Part shown: piece after piece, positions 27,637-42,900 of the stretch
How positions within the stretch are numbered: position 1 is the first letter of the stretch
Layout: each line of letters starts with the position of its first letter
NCBI RefSeq assembly: GCF_963576545.1
Contig: NC_083645.1
Coordinates: 6,291,930 to 6,355,929, forward strand
From: Limanda limanda
Taxonomy: Eukaryota; Chordata; Actinopteri; Pleuronectiformes; Pleuronectidae
Reading direction: 5' to 3'
DNA: 64,000 bases
Position numbers and translations under genes: made by a program
The notes under the pieces: model-generated
What the model saw: only the letters and a program-made list of their open reading frames with translations
The model's database searches: none
Told to the model about the DNA's origin: nothing

Positions 27637-27783
27637 TCAATGAGGAGAGACTTGGTTTTTACTTTACAATATTTATTTTGTAAACACACAAGATATGAAT
27701 GTTTACGGTCTGTGGCATTTAGACCCCTGTGAGATGTCAGGGTTAGAAGGGGGCGGAGCAGGACATCGAACAGGAACACCCCC
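27636..27783 (+). repeat. Repeat P, copy 2
   Basis: It follows repeat Q copy 1 with no gap. The Q-P junction suggests two elements, each starting with P and ending with Q, lying head to tail: 26817-27636 and 27636-31693. Confidence 0.88.
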
Positions 27784-27969
27784 AAAAGAATAAGACGAAG
27801 AAGGTAGATCAGGGGAGTGAGATAATGATGAGTCTTACCTCGTGTTGTAGTATTCTGGGAAGTAATACATGCTTTGGTAAACAGACAATCATAACATTTA
27901 TCTAATAGAAATATAGAGATGACTCGTTAGAGTGCACCTGCAACCCGAGTGATAATTATATGAGATGAA

Positions 27970-28967
27970 GGTCTGGAGACCAACGTAAAAGATCATGTGC
28001 ACAGGTATATTATGGGATCTAAAATGTAGAACATAACTAAAGGTTATCAGACAAAAGGGTTAGGTCCAAGGCTAGATTATAAAATGCTAACAGAATTATA
28101 TCTCAGTAAAGTAACTGAAACCAGAATTTAGGTTGCTTGTTACGAAAAGAAAGGTCCGCTGGACCGGAAGTGAATGTCGTGGTGAGTGCAGGGTCTAAAT
28201 GTGGAACTTAGTAAACGGTCAGCAAGGACCAAACTTAAATAAAAGGTCGGTTGACCAAAATGAAATTAAGGTCCAAGACCAAATGAAATAAAATATCAAC
28301 AGAAATGCAAATCGGCACGACCACCGTAACAGAAATTAAAACGGCTCGGCACACCGTCAACAGAAATTAAAACGGCTCGGCACACCGTCAACAGAAATTA
28401 AATTGCATGGCAAACTTAAATGAAGGTCCGCTGGACCGAGTTAAAGCCATGGTGAGTGCAAGATGTAGAACTTAATAAACGGTCAGCAAGGACCAAACTT
28501 AAATAAAAGGTCGTTTGACCAAAATGAAATTAAGGTCCAAGACCAAATTAAATAAAATATCAACAGACATGAAAATCGGCACAACCACTGTAACAGAAAT
28601 TAAAACGGCTCGGCACACCGTCAACAGAAATTAAAACGGCTCGGCACACCGTCAACGGAAATTAAAGGGCATGGCAAACTTCTATTAAGGTCACCTGACC
28701 GGTTCAAGCCATGGTGAGTGCAAAATGTAAACTTAGAAAAACGGTCGCGAGGACCAACATAAATAAAAAGGTCATATGACCAAAGAAAATAAGGTCCAAG
28801 ACCAACTGAAATTAAATGTCAACAGAAATGCAAATCGGCACGACCACCGTAACAGAAATTAAGTCAAATGACAAACTGAAAATAAGGTCCTTTTCTTGCT
28901 TGCGCTGGACCGAAAGTAAAATACAGGGTGCACATACGCCGCTCGCACGTATGGGGTCCTTCCGACC
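27970..28967. repeat. Array of ~24 micro-hairpins in ~265-bp units
   Basis: Short inverted repeats recur every 25-65 bp, separated by A-rich linkers such as CAGAAATTAAA. Examples: GGTCTGGAGACC (27970), GGTCCGCTGGACC (28153, 28425), GGTCAGCAAGGACC (28217, 28481), GGTCGGTTGACC (28245), GGTCCAAGACC (28270, 28534, 28793), ACGGCTCGGCACACCGT (28341, 28372, 28605, 28636), GGTCACCTGACC (28689), GGTCATATGACC (28770), CATACG...CGTATG (28933-28953) and GGTCCTTCCGACC (28955). They are ordered into higher-order units starting near 28151, 28421 and 28685, with a partial unit from 28881. Corresponding hairpins keep their stems but differ in loops. Function is unknown. Confidence 0.85.
28151..28880 (+). repeat. 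Higher-order tandem units of the hairpin array
   Basis: Unit 1 is 28151-28420, unit 2 is 28421-28684, and unit 3 is 28685-28880. Unit 3 lacks the two ACGG...CCGT modules, which makes it about 70 bp shorter. Each unit also carries GGTGAGTGCA, a strong splice-donor-like word, at 28181, 28451 and 28713. Confidence 0.85.
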
Positions 28968-29479
28968 GGATGTAGTGCAAATGTATGTGAAGAGCAAGTG
29001 CCCAGGTGTGTGTTTAATGAGAACTTAACTGTATAACTAGCATGACTCAAGAGTGAGCAGCTAATACGGAACCACCACCAGTTATATGCAGGATTTACTG
29101 ACATCGGGTTTTTCAAACTTTTGATTCGAAGAGGAGTGTGTATGTGAGAGGATAGATATAGGAAATGAAGGCAGAAAGATAATCTTCCCAATTGTTGTAG
29201 TGAACCGAGGGAAATACCTTGTTAGGTGGGAGAAGTAGCAGTTCCTATCATGAATGCATGCGCTGAATAGAGTGCAGGCAAGCGTTTGCTTTAATTAAAC
29301 TTGTTTATGCTGGTGAAGACCCATGTTTTGTTTTAGAGGGGAGGTTTCAGCAATGAGGAAAACGGGACAAATGGAGAAGGCCGGGGCTTGCAGCCATTAT
29401 CCGTAAAAGTCCCCCAACAACTCACGAATGGAGTGCATTTGTGAATAACTGCATATAATCAGAAGGATGCACTGCTTTA

Positions 29480-29645
29480 AATATGTGTGTATATATATAT
29501 TTATTTTTTTTATATATATATTTTTTATTTATTTATTATTATTATTTATTTATTTATTTATTTTATTATTATTATTATATATATATTTTTTTTATTTTAT
29601 TTTTTAAATATTTATTTAATTATTTATATATTTATTTATATAAAG
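29480..29645. repeat. AT-only low-complexity block
   Basis: Nearly pure A/T with TATA, TTATT and TTTA words. The tyrosine/isoleucine/phenylalanine-rich frame over it (29483-29710) is an artefact. Confidence 0.93.
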
Positions 29646-30131
29646 AAGTGACGTCGCTAGCGATCGTGAAAATGGGGCCAGACGCAGGTTGGATCGGCAC
29701 CTTTGCGTGAGATTCCGAGTCCCATGTTATTTTTTTGATTTTTTTAATTTAAATGGCTTCATTAGGGATGATGTGCATCGCAAAGTGCTGAGGAAAGCAG
29801 ATGCTGCTTTGTGACGTATTAGCAGCAAGGGAGGATTTTGTGATGTCACAAATATGCTGTACGATTTTATTTATTTAAATGCGGGCTTCGGGACGTCGAG
29901 TGATGAAGCGTTTAGTTGGAGAGTGATGCACCTGACTCCGGGGAACTATCAGGGGGGGGGATTATCCACGGATGAAACCGCAGGACCTCTCAGGAACACG
30001 CTTCTGGCAGTTTAAATTAAGTCACCTGTTGCCTGGCACCTTGGTCAGATCACGACGTGCCTATTATCTCGCCACTGAAGATAGTTTGTATTTTAATGCG
30101 TACGTAAACGCGTTCATATTTTATTATTTAT

Positions 30132-30243
<112 letters not shown>

Positions 30244-30819
30244 TTTTATTTTATTTTTTTTTTTTTTGTGAAACGATGAGTTGAACTATTTACATATGAA
30301 GAATGTGATATCATTTGTTTATAATAATATATATTATCTATATATCTATTTGTTTTTTAAAATCATTGTAGCAGACCATTTAAGTGAAATACCAGGGACA
30401 CAGCAAATGTGTAGTTGGTTTGTAGCTAGCAGGTGTATGTGTCCTCCTCCACTCTGCTCTCATTTGAACTAATAGCACTCATCACTAGTTATCAGGACCT
30501 GATCAGAACATGAAGAACTTAATGTTATTGACTTCCCTCCAGAGTTTGAGTCTGCATTACCGTCATGAAAAGACTCAACATTTTGTGCTCATTATACCAC
30601 CATACAAATGAACTGAGCAGCATGGATTCATGCGTTTACCCATTAAACGCAGTTATATCTGCTTAGGAAGCAGAGCACCTTGACCTGCGAGCTTACTCAT
30701 TTGTTTGCTTTGTCGGCCACGTCAGTCTAATTTGCCAGTTCAGGTGTGTATTGCATGCTTAACACGGCGCGTTTTTATGATTCTGAAAAATACTCCCGTG
30801 TCTCAGATTAGATCGCTGA

Positions 30820-31420
30820 ATACGCCGATGCGTCGGGTTGTTGACTCTCCCGACGAACAGATTGTGTTGTGGTTTAATGTGCAGAAGCACGAGGAACAGC
30901 TGATCTACGACTCTGGACGCGGGACGCGCTGCTGAGTGCGCCGGTGCTGCGGCGTGCGAGGGTTTTAGAAGAGTGTCGATGTTCTGCGCACTGAGGACCG
31001 GGGACTGCAGAGTGGTCCGAAAATATTATCTAAAGCTAAAGTGGTTGCAGGAGTGTTTAAAAGGACGATGTATACTTATCTTCGGGAGGGGGCTTTAGAA
31101 GAGGTCGCTTGTTGAACTTTTGCGACCGCGCACAGGTGCGGCGGGGGACCCGCGGGGGACCGGCGGGGGACCCGCTGGATCGTGCTCCAAGCTGCGATCC
31201 GGCTGAGTCAATGGACGGTTTACTTGAACCGCTGGGTCACGGAGCCGAGAAGGAGGCAGGCCTGGAGCCGCGTGATGCCGCGATGTTGAAGCTGAGCGAT
31301 GAGGAAGTCGGCCTCCCCGTAGACTCGTCAGGTTCGCTCGGCGGAAGCTCCTGCACCGACGATCCGTAGATTTAAATGAATCTTTGAATGCTGGGTCCGA
31401 ACCTCTTGGTAAATAATCAT
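30820..31420. other. CpG-rich block inside the composite element
   Basis: This block is rich in CpG compared with its AT-rich surroundings and includes three near-tandem GCGGGGGACC words at 31138-31172. Two short frames on + (30705-30935 and 31109-31369) cover it. Their products are not recognised; the second is acidic and contains no domain I know. It may be a promoter-like or leader segment of the element. Confidence 0.4.
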
Positions 31421-31471
31421 TGTCGGGATCCGACGTTGAAATGTAATTGAGCTACATGAGCAACGGCTTGC

Positions 31472-31693
31472 GTTATGCACGTCACTGAAGGACGCCTGAC
31501 CGCGGAAGAGAACAGAAGGGATTTTTAAAGTTTGCCAGGTGCTGAATGATTGGCTGAAAAGCCCGCGCCAGACTTGATTGTACATTTAGAAACGCCCACG
31601 ATCAGCTGATCACTTTGCAGGTTAAGTGCTCCGTAGATCAGCTGACCGTGTGCAGCTTAAGTCTTCCTCACTGAACTTGCGCTGAGCTTCATT
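31472..31693 (+). repeat. Repeat Q, copy 2
   Basis: Partner of 27415-27636, in the same orientation. Shared sequence runs from GTTATGC to TTCATT; beyond both boundaries the flanks differ. Confidence 0.88.
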
Positions 31694-34119
31694 AAAACTA
31701 TGACAATGGTAATGAGGGCCCCCGAATTGGATAGGAATACTGGTGTCTGTAAGTTACTCTCTCCTGCCTCTACAGCCATCGTACGCATTCAGCTTTTTAC
31801 TGAGAAGGAGCTCTGATCACTTCTTAATGTTCACAGTCGTTAGCACAGTTAGTGGGGTAAATCTGTTAGCTGTAGCCCAGATGTTCTGTGCATCCAGGGG
31901 TCATTTTGGCTTCTAGCACACTCCTCTAGACGCTGTGTGTTCTCTCTTAAAGCGTGCCAAGTCTGGCCCACTTAGAATGTGTTAAATAGATCTTACAGAG
32001 CCAGCCAAGTGTGTGTGTGTGTTTGTGTGACAGTAGTAATAGAGTGTGAGTCACTCTGTTTGTGCCTCTGTGTACGCTTCTGTGCATTATAACTGCAAGT
32101 AGCCAAATGTGGGTGGATCCATCGAGGTCAGTGATTGGCCATCTGCCCTTCAGTGCCTTTGGGGCAGGGCCAGTCACATTAGCAGTTTGGTGTCCCTCCA
32201 GAAAGCAATGGGCCAAATTAATTGTTATTTGACCTGACAGTCGTTCACAGAGGCAAAAGTGAGGAAACGACTTGGAGGTCCACCAGCTACAGTATATGCT
32301 GATCAAAACGCAATGGAAAACTGAGCAGAAACCTCCTGACAGCAGAAAGAAGTTTCTGCCACTGTAAATCACTGCAAAGGTAACCAGCAAGCAGCTGACA
32401 GATGGCACGCTGCAAGAGAGAAGCCAAATTCAACATCCACTCAAATCAGCACAAATTTTTAACCAAATGACATCATGCCACGTTAAATATATTCAAAGAT
32501 CCACTATCTGTTGGCTGGTCTGATCAGATATCAGGGGGATGGTTGAGGGATAAAAAGGCTGCTGTGTAAAACAGGTTGTGAATATCCTTTTCTGTTAAAC
32601 AGCAAGCCTTACACTGAACAGAACTTGTTACCTTACTCTTTTCATGATACATCTTCACATGGTGAAAGTCTCAAAGTATCCAACATCCTCATTTAACAGA
32701 CATGAGACACCATATACAGTCTGTTGGCGTTGATGAAGCACTGAGCAATGATGATTGTAACTACACACATCCAACGATATAATGGCCATGCAGATGTCTT
32801 GTCAGAAGTACACAAGAACATATGCTGCTTATACAGTAGGTGTACATTCTGTGTACATTTGACTATTTATATTTCTTGAATAAAAGCAGAGCGATATAAT
32901 CAACATAATACCAGGACAGGTTGTGCATCCTCCGGTCATGCGAATATTTCACAATAAAACAACCTGGTTAAAATACATGAATCGATTGAGTCAACAGAAA
33001 TGATAAAATGCGTTTTTTCTTTGAAACAGTACAGTTTATGAACTTTCAATATTTATGTTTGGGACCTATTCGACAGACATTGAAGCTGTGGTGAAAGATC
33101 ATTTTTACTGTCTGTTTTGCTGTGAATCGCACAGTGCGTGGAGATGATAGGCGAGTTGCCGACTCTCAAGAGCAGCATATAGCTCACTTGCAGGAGACAT
33201 GCCTGAGATGTGAAGCTCACAAGGGCAGTATGTTGCTCATATGGAAAGCAAGATGTTCGCCATGCAAACTCTCCTCTCACACATCCAGTGTGGCCCAGGA
33301 ACATTAGATTGAATGCCGCTATTATAGCTTGAAAGGTCCCAAAAAAGCTCTCCACTATTTTTGACGTTTTTCGCTGTAGGCACATGCTATCAGATTAAAC
33401 CAGTGGACTTCAGGTGAGTAAATCACAACTTTATGATCTTAGTAGAGCTGATTGCACATAGATTGTGCTGTATGGTGTTAGGGAATTTGGTTGCTGGTCA
33501 TAAACTGTATGGAAATTATGCCCCTGCACTTGAAAAGAGCGTAGTTCATCTACAGAGCAGGTCACATCCGGATCTCTGAATTATTGCCGTTAATGCAAGT
33601 TAAAGTGTAATTTGGAAATTGAAAAGCCTGGCTACCACGGCTTCATTTTCATATATATCATTTTTACAGCAGCTGTCACAGAGACCTGCCATTGTTTACC
33701 CTCGGCAGGGAGAGCAGCATTATTGGCTTATCAGAGAAATGAGACAGGCTCGCACATTTAGCTTCAGTGCACTGGAATGCACGTTAAAAACCCTCTGCCC
33801 TGATGTGCACATCAAGTATTGATAATGGGACGGGTCAGTAGTTGTCTGCCATAAGAGGAAAGCTTTGAACGTCTGTGTAATATGGTTGGGAGAGCCGTGG
33901 GTGTCATGTGTGACTCCTTCTACCTTATATACGTTTATTTTAATAGTGAACACGGTCTGCGTGTGTCTTCTCTACCCGTGATTCAGAAGGAAGTGTATTA
34001 GAGGAGGTTCGCTCTATGGTACAATTCACAAATTTCTCCTCTAAAGGAGACATTGCGAAAGTGGTGATGCACCAAGAATTTTACCAAGCCTGGACATACA
34101 GTATAAAATCCTCTATAAT
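31694..34119. other. No gene recognised
   Basis: Unique-looking sequence. Frames at 31947-32408 (-, 153 codons) and 33053-33385 (-, 110 codons) have no recognisable domain, no codon signature and no splice context. Confidence 0.45.
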
Positions 34120-34770
34120 GTCTGATCCTCATCGTTAATAGAGAGAAATAAAAACAACCCCAGGGTTCTTTTCAGCAGTGTAGCCTGGCTGACAGCAAGT
34201 TACAGCTCTACTGAACCATATATCTCTACAACCCTCAGCAGTAATGATTTCATATGAACATCTTAACGGATAAAAATGAAACTATTGGAGAAACTTAAAT
34301 CACACCCTTCCCCCATCTGGTAATGTTCAGTTCAGTGACCTTGGAATTGACTGCACAGCCAGATTCATATTTAGACGGCTTCTCTCCAATAGATCACTCT
34401 GAGCTGATTTCATAGAAACCATTATTCACCTCTCTGTTAGACAATATTCTTACTAAGCTATCTGAAGATGCTTTACCTTGAATTACCACTTTCATATTAG
34501 AGTTCAGGAATATATCTCTATTAACAAACCATAACCACAGGGTTATAAAGTTTGAGTTATTAAACCCCTCTTGACCCAGATGTTTAAGGAAACTATTGAC
34601 CCATATCCATCCTCCCCTTCATTTCACAAATTCCCAGAACAGCTGTTGCGAACCAATTATCTGATTATTTGCACGGGAAAGGTATGTTTCAATATTGCCT
34701 GTAAGGATTTATGGAACACCATAGAACAGAAGCAGCATTGGTGAAGTTTAACAGCATAACTATGGCCTCA
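34120..34770 (+). pseudogene. L2-type LINE reverse transcriptase relic
   Basis: Translation of the + strand with frame changes gives scattered blocks of a fish L2/Maui-type LINE ORF2. The clearest is 34596-34765: residues PFISQIP, then AVANQLSDYLHG, then after a stop HHRTEAALVKFN. These correspond to the reverse transcriptase segment where L2 proteins have an LPF-I-KILEK-VA-QL run followed by HSTETALVK. Weaker matches reach back to ~34125. Stops and frameshifts are frequent and the catalytic YADD region is not recognisable, so it is an old dead copy. Neither the endonuclease part nor the 3' end was found nearby. Confidence 0.75.
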
Positions 34771-39447
<4,677 letters not shown>

Positions 39448-39920
39448 CTGTCCAATTCCTCTCCCTTGATCCTCACCCCAACTACCCACCTTCAAATGGA
39501 GCCACAAGTGTAAGCGCTAGTCTTTCCCTTAGATTTGTGAAAACACTCTTACGTCATCAACAGCCCACCAAAGTTAATACAGTGACAAACAATAAATGAC
39601 ATTTTCAGTTGCTGCTGGGTTAAAATAAGGCATTCTACTGGATTTAAACATTTATTCATGGTTATTTTGCAAGATTTCTTCTTACAATTATGAGCATTTT
39701 ACCTGCAGCGGTCGTCCATTTGTAAAGCTTCAGTGAATTTCCGTTTACCCCTTCGTTTCTAGGGGAGTCCTGAAAACACTAGGGTTGAAGAGGTATTTGA
39801 AGCTCTAGATGGCCACTACCCCAACATCACATGGAGATAGGACACATCCACCCCTTCACAGCCAAGTGAAAAACAAAGGGGTAGGGTCAAGTGGTAGGGC
39901 TAAGGGGTGAATTGGGACAG
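39448..39920. mobile_element. MITE-like element with imperfect terminal inverted repeats
   Basis: The left end CTGTCCAATTCCTCTCCCTT and the right end read inverted, CTGTCCCAATTCACCCCTTA, share ~30 bp of imperfect inverted repeat. The right part repeats the words AAGGGGTAGGG, AGTGGTAGGG and AAGGGGTG, and the left-centre has their complement (ACCCCTTCGTTT). No frame and no clear target duplication were found. It resembles a dispersed fish DNA repeat that I cannot name. Confidence 0.55.
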
Positions 39921-42900
39921 GGCATGACTCTCAATTAGTCGAGTATGTTTCGGCAGGATCTTTCTCCCACGGCTCCGGACCCCTATTGATGCAGATGCTG
40001 GGTTAAAAGACAACGTAATCAGTGCAGAAACGGGGGAAATGGGATGGTGTTGGTCCTTCAGCTAACTGAATGTCCAGGGAGAAGCCAGAGCCAGGCGTTC
40101 TGTTATTTACAGGAAAATATGGCTAGCAATGGCTTCAGGGACATAATGAAACTCCTGTGGTTTGATAAGGAGATGAGGATCTGCAGGATTGGCTGGCTGT
40201 GATTGTCCAAACCAGATATCTTCTGAACTGGACTTCATTTCCCTGAATGGAGGAAAATGCAGCATAGGTCAGTGTGATTACATGTGGTTCACATAAGTCT
40301 GGAACTTAGTTTTCCTTTTGTAACACTTGTTAAATTCAACATCCTTATCCCTGGCCTCAAGAAAGTGCATTGATACTGGACAATTCTGCAAACCCACAAT
40401 TACAATTATGTGTGTTGTACTTCTACTACCATTTGTGTGGCAATAGCAAGTAAATTGCGGTAAAGAAAGTGTTTGCTATTGGTAAGGCAACTAAAGCACT
40501 GGAAATATCATTAAAGAGGAAAGTGAATTACAGGTCAGCGATAGGACATAAACTCAGTCTTCGACATGTTACCCATTCATCAACCGAAACTTCACACCCA
40601 AACCTTCTGCCTCATATTCTGCTCTGGCTCAGACAATTGACATTTGATGCAAGATCACAGAATTGTAGAAATGAATGTAAATGTAGGATAAAATTGCAAG
40701 GAAACGATACACCTGGATAGTTCCCCACAGCAAACGCTGGATACTGCAAACATATTTCTGACTAAATGTGTAACCAACTTTCCCTAACATCTAAAGATGG
40801 TTAAGCAAATTGTGACCATTCCATAAGCTTAAGTGTGTATTTATCATTGTAACCATGACAATTAATGTCTGGTGCACTGTCGCCTGTTCACTCCACATGT
40901 TTCATATCGTGTCAAGACAATGGTTTGGTTTACCTACCACTGTCGGGACACAGGGAAAACCTATATGATCATTAAGGGTTGGATGACTTGTTGAGTTTAT
41001 ACATTTTACCTCCTGGGCTCCTCTCTTTGGAAGTTTCCCAGGTAAACATGAAGATCCTGGGCTGGACCCTAACACATTGGAGAGTTTACACATCACATCT
41101 AGTATGTGAGCACCTCTGGAAACCCCAGGAGTACAAAGGAGGACAGTGTCGGGTAGAGGGATGACGGGACTCTGCTTCCACAGCAAAGGTTTTTGCAAAT
41201 GTGGCAGAAAGTGGATGTGACTATCTTGATTCGGCTTCCCCAATCAAATCCTGGAAGTTCATATTTGAAGAGTGGTTGATGATTCATGGTGGATGAGTTT
41301 ATTCTCAATTGAGCTCAGAATATATAACAGTTATTTCCAAAGGAATTCAATTAGACCTGTTTTTTTGCTGACAGAGGTTTCTCTATAAGTGCCAAGAGGA
41401 TAAAGCAAAAAGGCATGAAGATGGTAATTTTAACCTGTAGCTGCTTTTTCAAAGGGACACGCATCGGAAGTGGGCATCACATACTGTATAACATCAGGTC
41501 ATTTGTGCAGAGTCAGTTATCAATAACTTAAATGTGTTCCGTACAAGACAGGACAAGGGCAGAAAAAGGAGCACAAACTTACACCTGTCAGATCTGTCTT
41601 TATCTGATCCTTTTCCAGGATTGTCTCTTGCATGTGTTATCTCATCTGTGTCTGGTAGTCTCAGCACCACACTCACTAACACACACACACACATAGTTTG
41701 TCGTTGTATCAGTCCGTTAGCTTGGCCCTTAGAAGTGGAAACTCTCCATTACAGAATATAGGATAACTAACCCCCAACTTGCCCTGTGTGTGTGTGTGTT
41801 TGTGTGTGTGGGTATGTGTGTGTGTGTGAGAGGTATGTCAGATGGCTGTGTGTGTACTGACCAGTTTCCACAGAGCTTGGTGGTGGTTCAGTGCTCTAAG
41901 TGCTCATTAGGAGCAAAACAGTAACGTGTGTGTTCAAGTTCGTGTGTGTGTGTAAATGACAGAAAGACCGAGCGACAGAAAGAGAGAGGTGGGGGGGGGG
42001 GGGGGAGAGAAGAAGAACTACAGATAGAGCAGGCAATTTAGCAATCATTCAAATGCCTGTTGACCGCCACTTCCTCTTTTCTTTTGTCTGCATGCATGTT
42101 GTTGTCGTTCTCCATCTTTCTTCACCTCTTTCTTTCTTTCTCTCCCACCTTCTCTTCCTCTTTGCATTTTTTTTCTTCAGTGCCTCTAAGCATATACCCC
42201 CTCTTTCTTTTGCCCACTTTTAACAGTTTCCCAGATCCCTAATTGGACAACCATATCTAGACATCTAATTATAATGTTAAAAAAAACCTAGAGAGGGCAA
42301 GGTTGTGTAGTGTGTGTGTGTAGTTATACTACATTCTTTGAGGCTGCTTGGATACATATCCCAAAATTCAATTTCAGGTTTTACTTCTTGTCTCTCCACA
42401 TACAATTAAATAAAATATGCAGAGGAAATAACATTAAAGAGGATTTTAATTTGTATTTTTGTGAGATAATTCTGCGCCAGCTTTTTTTATTTTACATTAC
42501 ATTATCCGTTCTAATGCTGTTTACAATAACAGTGCCAGAATGATCAGTCATTTTTGAATCAGTATTTTGTTTCCACACAGCAATGAACAAAAAGCTGCTT
42601 CTCATTTCCAGCTCATGACTGTTGATTTTGCATCCTGAACTGTAACGAGCAGATTTGATCAGCTAGAGCCAGCTCTCTCATTAGCCCTAACTCTGTGAAA
42701 AGATCCTAATGGCTGCAAACTGAGTCTGAAGCTAAGATACTAGCCCCAGGCAACAACAAAATCAGCCTCCTAACCTGAAAATTATCCATAAGACATATAG
42801 ATAAGGGGCAGTGTCGCAATGAACATAAATGAGTGTAAACCTTTCAATACAAAGTAAAATAAAAAGAACATAAGAACATAATCCTGACCTCTGATATCAT

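Noticed and set aside
27970..28967. CRISPR array
   Set aside because: Spacing and repeats are irregular, the stems are only 3-6 bp, the units form higher-order tandem copies, and the genome is eukaryotic.
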